The notes below the pieces were generated by a model that did not search any database, was not told the origin of the DNA, and saw nothing but the letters and a program-made list of their open reading frames with translations. A stretch of 38,997 nt of DNA from a virus: IMG/VR virus record IMGVR_UViG_3300031952_000052, positions 1-38,997 of that record; one strand, given 5' to 3'. The position numbers were made by a program, and so were the translations under genes. Position 1 is the stretch's first letter; the number at the start of each line of letters is the position of its first letter. Below, one piece after another: positions 8,548 through 16,752 of the stretch.

Positions 8548-8913
8548 CTACGGAAACAGACGTTTCCGCACAAAGTAGTAGTACAGCCAAGGGTCGGCCA
8601 TGTCCTCGGTTACATCCCGCCACTCCTTGACGCTGATAGCCATCTTATCGGATGGGAACCGTTTGGGATCGATCATGGACACCCGGTTGGCCGGATTCAC
8701 CGGGGGAAACGGACCAACCGGGTTCAGGGATGCATCCACCTCCCTAAACAGGTACACCCCCGACTCGGGGGTGCCCATGAGCAGGAAGATGTTCGCGTCC
8801 CGTGGGTCATCAACCTGCGTGGCGGAAGTCTTGGAGAACGTATAAATCATACCGCTGGCGGGGCCGACAAATTGTCGGACCCCGCCGAAGCGGTATGAAA
8901 AGTACCTCGACAT
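8548..8913 (-). CDS. small virion-region protein, unknown
   Basis: 121 residues with GGAAGGGGG just before ATG 8913. No family recognised. It contains 'MIYTFSKTSATQVDDPRDANIFLLMG' and 'FREVDASLNPVGPFPPV', and ends 'WLYYYFVRKRLFP'. It lies between the major capsid protein and the connector, the usual place of head decoration or neck proteins. The role is not shown by the sequence. Confidence 0.65.
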   Translation of the reverse strand: MSRYFSYRFGGVRQFVGPASGMIYTFSKTSATQVDDPRDANIFLLMGTPESGVYLFREVDASLNPVGPFPPVNPANRVSMIDPKRFPSDKMAISVKEWRDVTEDMADPWLYYYFVRKRLFP

Positions 8914-8957
8914 CCATCCCCCTTCCCCCCTCTATCGAGGGAAGTCGGATAACCGGT

Positions 8958-10361
8958 CTACATGACCAGCGTCCGGCGACGGATGTTCTTCGTCTTCACG
9001 ATGGCGTCCACGTTCTCGACCTGCGCGTCCGCCTGATTGTACACGATGGTCTCGATCTGGTCCGTGTTCTTGTTGAACTCGGTGAAGATGCGGGTTCCGT
9101 CGAGGATCCCGAAGATGAAGTTCTTCGGGTTCGCCAACAGGAGGAACGACCCCTCGTACACCGTGTTCGACGTGCCAGCCGCCGCGCCCGTGTGGGTGAC
9201 GCCGGGGACGGGCGGGAACGGGGTGACGACCGGATCGTTCGCCGGGAGCAGACCCAGCGTGCTGTACGCCTGAGAGGTCGCCGCGACCGGCGACAGAAGG
9301 ATGGTCGAGGCTCCACCAGTCGTGGGGCTGACCAACAGGAGACGACCCTCGCGGTCATCGCGGGCCACGTCAACGAGGATCAGCGCGGGGAACGCCGTCT
9401 TGAGGGCGACGTTGATCTGCCGGGCAACCTCGGACGTGTTGAGCGTCCCATGAGACAGGGTCACGGTGACCAGCCCGATGGCGTCGATGTTGAGGATCAG
9501 CGTGTCGTTGGACGAGGTGACCTGGAACGGCCCGTACTCCGCCCCGAGGAACTCAGCCGCCGTCGCCGCCGTGATGGCGATGGGAGCGTCGTCGGGGATC
9601 AGGGGCACGCGGATCATCGGCGTCCCGAGGGGGGACATCTCGGCCCCCTGAAGGGCCGCGTCACCGAGGATCGTGCCACGGTCGGAGACCACGTCCGCCC
9701 AGTCGGTAGCGATAGCGTCACCAACCAGCCAGCGCAGACCCGGATCGTTCTTGTACTGCTTGGGGATCCGGCGCTTCATCTCGCTGAAGATGCCCTTCTG
9801 GATGGAGGCACCCTTCACGTCGAGAAGGTGGGCGCTCTCGGTCTGGGTGGCCCAGCCGTTCAGACGGCGGAGCAGGCGGTCACGCGGGGTCGTGCCGACC
9901 GTCGTGATATCGCCGTTGATGGCGAGATCCTCAAGGTCGGTGGAGATCCGCTCGACCATCGTGTTCATCACGGTCTGCTCGAACTCGTTCTGCTCGATGT
10001 TGCCCTGCAACACCTCGGTCGTGATGTTCCATGCGGAGCGGAGCTTCTGCGCCCGGAGGACGATCCTCTGGAACTTCGCCCGGGACAGATTGCCCGTGTC
10101 CGTCGCCTCGTCCACGGACTCGGTGACGGGCTCCCCGATCCACAGCTTGTCCACATCCATCAACGGACGGGGCATCCTGATGAACCGGCTGAGAGGCAGG
10201 AGGACGGAGAACTTCTTGACGAGGGTGATGAACTGCGTCTGCTGTAGCGGATTCAGCAGACCGCCAGAAAGCAGACTGCTCGTGGCGATGGTCTTCTCGA
10301 TCATCTCCTCGTTGAGAGTGTTCTGCCCAGAACTGCCACGACTCGCAACTGCGGTATCCAT
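8958..10361 (-). CDS. major capsid protein (HK97-fold type) with an inserted domain
   Basis: 467 residues from ATG 10361, chosen for AAGGAGATAGCTTC upstream; an in-frame ATG at 10412 would overlap the previous gene. The N-terminal arm, 'ISTDLEDLAINGD' followed by 'RLNGWATQTES', and 'LRWLVGDAIATDW' are typical of HK97-like capsid proteins, and the C-terminal 'NFIFGILDGTRIFTEF' belongs to the A/P domain. Between them, about residues 262-400, is an insertion with 'TLILNIDAIGLVTVTLSHGT' and 'VARQINVALKTAFPALI', which looks like a flagellin/hook IN-type beta domain. It follows the protease-scaffold gene, as expected for a shell protein. Confidence 0.88.
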   Translation of the reverse strand: MDTAVASRGSSGQNTLNEEMIEKTIATSSLLSGGLLNPLQQTQFITLVKKFSVLLPLSRFIRMPRPLMDVDKLWIGEPVTESVDEATDTGNLSRAKFQRIVLRAQKLRSAWNITTEVLQGNIEQNEFEQTVMNTMVERISTDLEDLAINGDITTVGTTPRDRLLRRLNGWATQTESAHLLDVKGASIQKGIFSEMKRRIPKQYKNDPGLRWLVGDAIATDWADVVSDRGTILGDAALQGAEMSPLGTPMIRVPLIPDDAPIAITAATAAEFLGAEYGPFQVTSSNDTLILNIDAIGLVTVTLSHGTLNTSEVARQINVALKTAFPALILVDVARDDREGRLLLVSPTTGGASTILLSPVAATSQAYSTLGLLPANDPVVTPFPPVPGVTHTGAAAGTSNTVYEGSFLLLANPKNFIFGILDGTRIFTEFNKNTDQIETIVYNQADAQVENVDAIVKTKNIRRRTLVM

Positions 10362-10408
10362 GAAGCTATCTCCTTTCCCAAAGAGGGGTTTACAGACCCC
10401 ACCAGAAA

Positions 10409-12235
10409 TCAATACTTGGACAACGCCTCAGACGCGGCCTTGTTGAAGAGCCCCTGCCACATCCCGACCCGACCCTTGGGATGAGCCACCGTGGAATCAT
10501 CGGATCCACGGGGGCCGCTGTGACTGACGCCCCCTGTCTTCTCGACTCGGTTCATACGAGCCTCCATCTCCGCGAGGCGGCGAATGGACTCGTTCACCAT
10601 CGAACCGATCCCCTCCACCGACTTGTTCACCTGATCGAGGCCCTTGGACTGCTCCTCCATGACCTTCTCGACAGCCGCGAGGACCAGATCCTTCGTGACC
10701 TCGACGCTCTTGTGGAGAACGACCTCCAGCCCCTCATCCAAGGACTTCCCGAACTGGGAAACCTCAGAAGCCTGCGGGAGCCTGCTCGTCTCCGTCAGGT
10801 TCCGCATCGTGGCATCCATCGCATCCTTGGCCGTGGGTGCCGTGGTCTCGATCTCGCCGCCGGTCTGGATGTTGCGGCGATGGTCGGTCACACCGGAGGT
10901 CCCGACATCCGTGGAATCGCCCTTCGGGGCCTTGTCGGGAATGTACATCTTGCCCGGAGCCAGACCCTTTGCGCCAGACAGGGGGGCGTAAGGGCCTCCA
11001 GCCACGATCTGGGACGCAGGAGCCGTCTCATCCGAGCCGTGATCGGCCTGCGGATTCTGAGCGGCCTGCTTCGCCAGTTCGTACCGGGTCGTCCAGAGAA
11101 GGTTGAAGAGGTTCTTCTCGGGGGACTCGGTCTCGGTCTCATCCAGTTCCTCCTCCTCGGTGGAGGGGGTGGTGTAGCCCTTCTTCGACAGAAGAACGGC
11201 GATGTCGCGGGCCAGATCCTCGGCAGTCGCCTTGCCGCACTTCGCGGCGGCGGGCTTCAGACCCTCCTGCTCTGCCATCGTCTTCGGCGTCTTGGGGGTC
11301 TCGGTGTTCCGAGGGGTCGCCACGGCCTTCTCGGGGCACGCGCATTCAGCGGCCTTCTCGGGGCAGACGTGAACCGGATGCTCCTGATTCTTCGGCGCAG
11401 TCTCAGGGGCCGGAACCTTGGGTGCGGCGACAGTCTTTGCCTTTTCGGCGGCCTCTGTCGCGGGGGCCGACTCAGTCTCGGTCACCGGATTGGACTCCGG
11501 GGTCGTGACTGCCGTCTCAGGCGGCGTTTCCTTTTTCATCTCCCTCGCTCCTCCAAACATATCCTTGAAAGCCCTTCCCAATGAAGCAAGCACACCCATG
11601 CCTGCTTTCATGTCATCCGTAACCGGCTCGGGGGACGCGACCGGAGGAGGCTCGACCTCATGGGTCCAGCCTGCCTTCTCGGCATCGTCCAACGCCTTGG
11701 AAATCGCCTCCACGAAACTCGTCCGGGGGTTCGCGGCCTGCTTCTCCCGGGTCGAGGCGATGTGATCGAGGTCAAGATCGTTGATCGTGCGGGCCAGACC
11801 GTTCTGCGTCATCTCGATGGAGACCGCCTCGCGGTTCTTCAGGTTGAGCTTCCCACCAATGGAAAGTTGCCGCTTGCAGTTCCCGGCGGCAACCTCCTTG
11901 AAGAGCTTGCGAGCCTGCGGATAGTCGCCGTCGAGTTCCACATCCACGACGAGTTGCCGAACCTTCTTCCCATCCTGCTCCCGCTCAAGGATCTCCCCAC
12001 CCACCGTCCGCCCGAACTCAAACACCGAGCGGTGGGTCTCAAGGAAGGGGACCCCGTCCTTTGCGGACTTCGCCATCTTCTCCAGCGCCTTCTGGCTCAT
12101 GCGGTCACGCTGGAGGTCGATCCGGTCGTCGCTGGCGACGGCCCGGACATGCATCTTCCCCTTGTCGTCCTGCCACGCCTTCTCGCAGGTGGCATCAAAA
12201 TCGATGCGAACGTCGGACAGGTTAATGGGATCCAT
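10409..12235 (-). CDS. prohead protease fused to a scaffold-like region
   Basis: 608 residues. The first 170 residues are a prohead-protease-like domain: 'DRIDLQRDRMSQKALEKMAK', a candidate catalytic His in 'FLETHRS' (H68) and Ser in 'RQLSIGG' (S126). The rest is low-complexity, rich in Ala, Glu, Pro, Thr and Lys, including a Cys cluster 'CPEKAAECACPEKA', and ends with a coiled coil ('VVLHKSVEVTKDLVLAAVEK', 'ESIRRLAEMEARMNRVEK'), as expected of an internal scaffold cleaved in maturation. The gene lies directly upstream of the major capsid gene and overlaps the portal by 14 nt. Confidence 0.8.
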   Translation of the reverse strand: MDPINLSDVRIDFDATCEKAWQDDKGKMHVRAVASDDRIDLQRDRMSQKALEKMAKSAKDGVPFLETHRSVFEFGRTVGGEILEREQDGKKVRQLVVDVELDGDYPQARKLFKEVAAGNCKRQLSIGGKLNLKNREAVSIEMTQNGLARTINDLDLDHIASTREKQAANPRTSFVEAISKALDDAEKAGWTHEVEPPPVASPEPVTDDMKAGMGVLASLGRAFKDMFGGAREMKKETPPETAVTTPESNPVTETESAPATEAAEKAKTVAAPKVPAPETAPKNQEHPVHVCPEKAAECACPEKAVATPRNTETPKTPKTMAEQEGLKPAAAKCGKATAEDLARDIAVLLSKKGYTTPSTEEEELDETETESPEKNLFNLLWTTRYELAKQAAQNPQADHGSDETAPASQIVAGGPYAPLSGAKGLAPGKMYIPDKAPKGDSTDVGTSGVTDHRRNIQTGGEIETTAPTAKDAMDATMRNLTETSRLPQASEVSQFGKSLDEGLEVVLHKSVEVTKDLVLAAVEKVMEEQSKGLDQVNKSVEGIGSMVNESIRRLAEMEARMNRVEKTGGVSHSGPRGSDDSTVAHPKGRVGMWQGLFNKAASEALSKY

Positions 12236-14162
12236 TGTTCCCTCCGGACAAACTCAGGTCCAAACCCCTCCGCGACATCTCTCGCGCATCGGACATCAGT
12301 TCGATCAACATTTGCAGGGACTTCTCGGGCGGAACCCCGGTCATCAGCTTGGGGATGATCGCGGGCTTCTTCTGCGGCTCCTGCTGGGTCATCGTCCTGC
12401 CGGGAGGCGGAGTCTTGACATCGGCCTGCGGAATCTCGATCCCCCAGAGCAGATCGTCCGGCTTGCCCGCCTGCGCCTGCCCCCCGGCATCCGGCTGTAC
12501 ATCCGCCACCCCGGGAGAGACCTCCGCGCCGGGGGGAGGGGCTCCGGGTGCCGCAGGTGACGGGGGCTTCTGTTCGTCCTTGAGGGTGATGGCGAGGGCG
12601 AGCCCCGCCGAGAGTTCGGCCAAGGCCACCGCCAAGGGCTTGTCCCCGAAGAAGTAATCGTTGGGGTACGGAGGGCGGTTGAGCCTCTCGCGCAACTCAT
12701 TCGGAGTGATGGCCCCCAGCGCGGCGTAGATGTGATCCATCCGCGCCTGATCAAGGGGGTCGGTCAGCGTCATGCGGGAGAACCGGAACTGGACCCGGAT
12801 CTTCTTGCGAAGCGCCTGCATCTCATCCGCGTCATCCGGGGTCTTGGGATCGTTCCCCATCATGGAGCAGAGAAGATCCATCACGATGGTCTGATTGATC
12901 TGGTACTCTTTCTCCAGCCGATCCGGTTCAAACTCCTGCTCGTTGGTGATCTCTCGGGAGACCGCCGCCGAAGCCTTGTTGACGTTCTCGGTGGAGAAGA
13001 AGACCGGGGCCAGACCGAAGATTTCTCTCACTTCCTCGTCATTGGCGCTACGGTACGTCTGGAAGGAGGCGTCCTCGGTCACACCGACCGTCAGCGGGCG
13101 CAACTCCACCATGGTCTTGTTCTGCTGTTGGAACCCGACCTTGGTAGGCTCCACTTGGATGATCATCACCCGGTGGGCCTGATCGGGGCCACGGGCCTTC
13201 CCGCGCACGAAGTCCTCGATCTGCTGTTGGGACTCCTGCGTAAGCCTACCGCCAGACACCAGAAGGGCCATTCTGGGAACCGCATCGTTTTCAAAGAACG
13301 ACACATTTCGGATGGCCGCCATGCGGTTTCCGGAGATGGCCGCCGAAGCGGGAACATACCGGGGTGATCCATAGAACGAAGACAGCGGATCGTAGACCTT
13401 GAAGTGGAGGATCTCGGAGGCGCGTTGATCCGGAGGCAGGGAGGAATTGCCGGAGTACCAGTCCCCGGATATCGCATCCATCACCCGCTTATCACCAAAC
13501 TCCTTGAAGTAACGCTTCTGGTTTCCACGGATCTGGACGAAGCCATAGACCTGAGTGCGCCCCTCGACCTTCTTCATGGATCGGACGCGCATGGTCGTGG
13601 CCGGTACGTGGTACAGGCGGTTGATGTCGCCCCTGTTGTTGCGCACAATCTCGATATATCCGTTTCCCGTGGCTTCCTCATCGACCTTCATCAGATAGAA
13701 GATTTCGGAGAGGGGCATTTTCTCGTTGGGATAGCTGAACAGGGCGCGGAGCTTTTCTCCCTGCTCAACAACAATGCTCTTGTCCGTCTCCGGGGTCTGT
13801 TTCGTGATGGGGTGCATCGGCTCGATGTGCCATCCAAGCCCCACCGTGTTCCGGGCGAATGACCGGATGCACCGGGCGAGCCGCGTGTTCTGCTCCAGCG
13901 CCTGTGCCCACGTGTTGGGGTTGAACCGGGGAGGAATGAATTCCCCGGCGGCCATCTGGTTGAATGGATCTTCGGTGATCTGACGAGACTGGGACTTCCG
14001 GTCGCTTCCGCCATCCCCATCGGAGGCGTCAGCCTCCTCTAGCCCGCCGCTTTCCCGACCGACAAGAGTGACCTTGAGCAGATTCTCCATGTCCTCCTTG
14101 GCGATGGACCTTCGGAGGATCGTATCGGCCACTTCTTCCATGGGAAAATCCGGCATCATCAA
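12222..14162 (-). CDS. portal protein
   Basis: 646 residues. Portal features in order: 'RFNPNTWAQALEQNTRLARC' and 'SFARNTVGLGWHIEP' at the N-terminus, 'MKVDEEATGNGYIEIVRNN' clip-region strand, 'ILHFKVYDPLSSFYGSPRYV' and 'ISREITNEQEF'-like helix (here SREITNEQEF), then 'GAITPNELRERLNRPPYP', the common ending of the portal core. A Pro/Gly-rich tail of about 100 residues follows. The portal forms the dodecameric DNA gate of the capsid. The start overlaps the previous stop (GATGATG) and the end overlaps the protease start. Confidence 0.93.
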   Translation of the reverse strand: MMMPDFPMEEVADTILRRSIAKEDMENLLKVTLVGRESGGLEEADASDGDGGSDRKSQSRQITEDPFNQMAAGEFIPPRFNPNTWAQALEQNTRLARCIRSFARNTVGLGWHIEPMHPITKQTPETDKSIVVEQGEKLRALFSYPNEKMPLSEIFYLMKVDEEATGNGYIEIVRNNRGDINRLYHVPATTMRVRSMKKVEGRTQVYGFVQIRGNQKRYFKEFGDKRVMDAISGDWYSGNSSLPPDQRASEILHFKVYDPLSSFYGSPRYVPASAAISGNRMAAIRNVSFFENDAVPRMALLVSGGRLTQESQQQIEDFVRGKARGPDQAHRVMIIQVEPTKVGFQQQNKTMVELRPLTVGVTEDASFQTYRSANDEEVREIFGLAPVFFSTENVNKASAAVSREITNEQEFEPDRLEKEYQINQTIVMDLLCSMMGNDPKTPDDADEMQALRKKIRVQFRFSRMTLTDPLDQARMDHIYAALGAITPNELRERLNRPPYPNDYFFGDKPLAVALAELSAGLALAITLKDEQKPPSPAAPGAPPPGAEVSPGVADVQPDAGGQAQAGKPDDLLWGIEIPQADVKTPPPGRTMTQQEPQKKPAIIPKLMTGVPPEKSLQMLIELMSDAREMSRRGLDLSLSGGNNGSH

Positions 14163-14509
14163 ACCCCAAGTTCCGCCCAGACTGCCAAAACAGACTGGAC
14201 CTCACCGCCTGCCGCCCCGGTCACTCGGAACCGGTAGCGGGTAGCGGGAACCAACGCAATCGGACTGGGCGAGGCCGCGTTGGGCCAACGATACGACTTG
14301 ACCGCCGTAGCCAGCAGGGAATCGATCAGATAAACCCGGTCCCCATCCATCACTTCAAGGTACAGGTTTACCAGAGTCGCGTTCGCCCGTTCCCACAAAA
14401 CAGTCCTGAGAGTGAACGGGTGATATCTTCCACCGCCGACCAACAGCAGAGTCTCGGCATCCTTGGCATACGCACGTTCAGTCTGAAAAACGCCTTCGGA
14501 TGCGCCCAT
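14159..14509 (-). CDS. small beta-rich virion-region protein, unknown
   Basis: 116 residues. Not recognised. Beta-rich, with 'LRTVLWERANATLVNLYLEV', 'YRFRVTGAAGGEVQSVLAVW'. It ends with a 4-nt overlap on the portal start, so the two are translationally coupled. It may be a head-associated protein. A hairpin and a possible promoter lie upstream of it. Confidence 0.65.
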   Translation of the reverse strand: MGASEGVFQTERAYAKDAETLLLVGGGRYHPFTLRTVLWERANATLVNLYLEVMDGDRVYLIDSLLATAVKSYRWPNAASPSPIALVPATRYRFRVTGAAGGEVQSVLAVWAELGV

Positions 14510-14534
14510 GTCTCACCCACCCCATTGGATCCAG

Positions 14535-14563
14535 AGATTACCGGGTTTTGTGGCTTTTGTCCA
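14535..14563 (-). promoter_or_regulatory. possible sigma70-type promoter upstream of the portal operon
   Basis: On the minus strand TGGACA (14563-14558), a 17-nt spacer, and TAATCT (14540-14535). The -35 is good and the -10 is weak. It follows directly after a strong hairpin, so a terminator-promoter arrangement between head-accessory and portal-capsid genes is plausible. Confidence 0.35.
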
Positions 14564-14590
14564 GAACGAACTATTCTGGAAAAGGCCGAA

Positions 14591-14620
14591 CCCTGTTGCC
14601 GGAACCTTCCGGCAACAGGG
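14591..14620 (-). terminator. strong perfect hairpin, probable terminator or processing site
   Basis: CCCTGTTGCCGGAA and its exact complement TTCCGGCAACAGGG are separated by two bases: a 14-bp perfect stem. On the minus strand it is followed by TTCGGCCTTTTCC, which has a short T run but not a classical U tail. It stands between the stop of the 71-residue gene (14635) and the 116-residue gene (14509). Confidence 0.55.
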
Positions 14621-14634
14621 GCGAACCTCCCGGC

Positions 14635-14850
14635 CTACGCACTCAGGATTTCCAGCTTGGGTGTCGGAACCACGAAACCGGGAATCGCCGCCGCAACGAG
14701 AGCCGCCCTCAGTTCCGCGTTCTCTTCCATCAGGGCCACGACCACATCCCGCGTGTCCCAGATGTCCGTGTTGCCACGGCTGAATTCGGGCCGGATCTTG
14801 ACGATCTGCCCATCACCGATCACCTTCGGATCGCCGCCGCCAGCAGGCAT
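14635..14850 (-). CDS. small protein, unknown
   Basis: 71 residues, ATG 14850 behind AGGGAGGTTACC. Not recognised. An acidic-hydrophobic helix 'DVVVALMEENAELRAALVAA' could form a short coiled coil. It is followed by the strong hairpin at 14591-14620, so it may be the last gene of the transcript that starts at the terminase end. Confidence 0.65.
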   Translation of the reverse strand: MPAGGGDPKVIGDGQIVKIRPEFSRGNTDIWDTRDVVVALMEENAELRAALVAAAIPGFVVPTPKLEILSA

Positions 14851-14864
14851 GGTAACCTCCCTAA

Positions 14865-15488
14865 TTAGAAACCTTCGGCCCAGAGGTACGTCCCCTGAAC
14901 CCCCATAAGAACAGACAGGAACTTACCACCGTCATCAGGAAAAACAAACCCCTCTTCCCCCGCCAAGCCTGCCATGATCTCTTGGATCGCCGGGTCGGAT
15001 GTCCCGGTCTTCTCCACGGCTCGGCCATCCTCCAAGGCAAACAGGGCCATCTGCCTTGGATTCCCCTCCTCATCCATCGCCATGATCCGGACGTTCTTGG
15101 CAACCTCCGCCTCGATCACAGCACGCCGCCGGTCCAACTCCATGATGATCGCGGGCCAGTTCCCATCGAATGGGATCGCCTTGTCATCCACCGTCGCATG
15201 GAAGAATATTTTCCTCGACTTCTGCGCCCCGTCCGCCGGGGGATTCTCGTTAATATAGTCGAAGGGTATGCCGTTGGCCTTCAGCACCTTTTCAGCGTCA
15301 GCCTGCCCCTCGGCATCCCGGGCGGTCCAGACAATGATCCGCCACCCCGTCTTACGGAGATGGAGGAGCGCATCCTTGGCCCCCGGTAGCACATGATCCC
15401 GCTCATCTGCGATGGTGTTGTCGAAATCCACCGCAACGGTCGGAACATGCACCCCGGTGACTACCACAGATCCCCGAGCCTCTGCCAT
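14865..15488 (-). CDS. HAD-superfamily phosphatase-like protein
   Basis: 207 residues. Motif I is 'VDFDNTIAD' (D21, D23, T25), motif II 'IVWTAR' (T55), the lysine may be K90 or K93, and motif IV 'DDKAIPFDG' (D101, D102). All catalytic residues of a HAD hydrolase are present, in a compact core of about 110 residues with no cap inserted. The rest (about 95 residues) is a helical and beta-rich tail of unknown role. Substrates of such phage HADs include nucleotides, polynucleotide 3'-phosphates and phosphoproteins; none can be chosen here. The start lies inside the end of the kinase-like gene (28-nt overlap), so the two are translated together. Confidence 0.82.
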   Translation of the reverse strand: MAEARGSVVVTGVHVPTVAVDFDNTIADERDHVLPGAKDALLHLRKTGWRIIVWTARDAEGQADAEKVLKANGIPFDYINENPPADGAQKSRKIFFHATVDDKAIPFDGNWPAIIMELDRRRAVIEAEVAKNVRIMAMDEEGNPRQMALFALEDGRAVEKTGTSDPAIQEIMAGLAGEEGFVFPDDGGKFLSVLMGVQGTYLWAEGF

Positions 15489-16369
15489 ACATCCAGACCC
15501 TTGAGTTGCCTGACCCGCTTCAGGACGCCGCCCTCCTCGCCGCTCTTGAATCCACGGCCTTGGAGGATACGGTAAACGGCGTCCTCATCGATGGACTGGA
15601 TCTCCGCCTGAACATCCGGGTGGATTTTCGTGCCAACGAGGTGCTTACCAGCACTTGTCCGGAACCACTTCCGCTGGTCACCCTTCACGAAAGCGTACCC
15701 GTTGTCGATGGCGTATACGCGCCGATGACGATCCATGATCCAGTTGTTCGCGTGCCTGTCGATTTCACCACGGATGAAATCAAACGCGGCAAGGCGGTGC
15801 AACCAAGGGTTTTTCTGATCCTGCCGGTAATCATACCCCTTGCTCTGCCACTCCCATGCCGTGGGGCGACTCACCCACGCCTGCACGCTCCCGTATCCAA
15901 GCTGGGAAACGTGCCTTCCCACGGTGGGGGGAACAAGGTCGAACTTGAGTTCCCGGTCGAGTTCGTAGGACAGGATCTCCCGCTCCGGTCCGGTGATGTT
16001 GATGTCCACGCTCTCGCAGTACCGCTTGTTCTCAAACTGGCAGTAGACCGTCTTCATCACCGCCTGACGGGTGGTCATTCCGCCCGACTCCACCCCATCA
16101 AGAAAAACCACCTTATAGGGGCGGTGCAGTCCCCTGCCGATGGACGCAAATTCCGACTCCTCCGCCGTCCGGAGCATCATCCGCATGACTTCCCGGTCAT
16201 GCCAGCCGCCCGGCTTTAGGGAAGTCGGCGTCCAGAAGGGACCTCCGCTCGCCGCGTCCAGATGGTCTCTCAGGAATCGACTGCCCAGAGAGACCCCCCG
16301 GTACTCTACCGGGGGTCCGCCAAACGCAGAGAACATCCGCCCCATCCGCAGGGATTCGACCGTCTGCAT
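15461..16369 (-). CDS. PI3/4-kinase-like / SCO1664-type atypical kinase
   Basis: 302 residues. The pattern of the atypical kinase group (PI3/4-kinase, HipA, SCO1664-like) is visible: a candidate ATP lysine in 'RQAVMKTVYC' (K106), 'ELDRELKFDLVPPTV' with 'GYGSVQAWV' (about 138-166), the catalytic loop 'FIRGEIDRHANNW' (D204, N208) and the metal-binding 'YAIDNGYAF' (D222). The reaction would be phosphate transfer from ATP, to protein or another acceptor. The start shares a base with the previous stop (TGATG), and the end overlaps the HAD gene. It sits between terminase and portal, so a virion or assembly protein may be its target. The family assignment is by motif only. Confidence 0.72.
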   Translation of the reverse strand: MQTVESLRMGRMFSAFGGPPVEYRGVSLGSRFLRDHLDAASGGPFWTPTSLKPGGWHDREVMRMMLRTAEESEFASIGRGLHRPYKVVFLDGVESGGMTTRQAVMKTVYCQFENKRYCESVDINITGPEREILSYELDRELKFDLVPPTVGRHVSQLGYGSVQAWVSRPTAWEWQSKGYDYRQDQKNPWLHRLAAFDFIRGEIDRHANNWIMDRHRRVYAIDNGYAFVKGDQRKWFRTSAGKHLVGTKIHPDVQAEIQSIDEDAVYRILQGRGFKSGEEGGVLKRVRQLKGLDVWQRLGDLW

Positions 16370-16737
16370 CAGTCACCCAGCGTCATGACCCGAATCCGCT
16401 GATCCGCCCCCTGCATGGTGATCTTGATCTTCAACACCCCGGCGGGGCCGGGCGTGTTGGGACCCACCTCCAGCAGAACGGTCTTGTACACCTTGTCGGA
16501 GTCGCCCTTGCCGTCGAAGTTGACGAAGAACCCCTCGCCATCCGCAAGGATGATGACGTACCTCGGATCCGCGATGGATGCAAAGTACGGGGCCAGATCG
16601 AGGACGACCGCCCCGAACACGTCATCCAGAAGCTCCTTCGCGTTCAGGGCCGCTCCCGTCACCGACTTGCTGATCGTCGGGCCGTCCGAAGGGGACAGAC
16701 CTGCGCTCATGTTTGCCGTGAAACTTGGATTCGCCAT
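16369..16737 (-). CDS. small protein, unknown
   Basis: 122 residues, with GGGAGGATTTTCG before ATG 16737. Not recognised. It starts with 'MANPSFTANMSAGLSPSDGP', has a helix 'NAKELLDDVFGAVVLDLAPY' and a beta-rich C-terminal half 'VYKTVLLEVG', 'VLKIKITMQGADQRIRVM'. Coupled to the kinase-like gene by a 1-base overlap. Confidence 0.7.
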   Translation of the reverse strand: MANPSFTANMSAGLSPSDGPTISKSVTGAALNAKELLDDVFGAVVLDLAPYFASIADPRYVIILADGEGFFVNFDGKGDSDKVYKTVLLEVGPNTPGPAGVLKIKITMQGADQRIRVMTLGD

Positions 16738-16752
16738 CGAAAATCCTCCCAG

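Noticed and set aside
7480-8898. 472-residue open frame on the plus strand
   Set aside because: Runs antisense across three well-supported minus-strand genes.
8802-10247. 481-residue open frame on the plus strand
   Set aside because: Shadow of the major capsid gene; extremely charged and without any recognisable domain.
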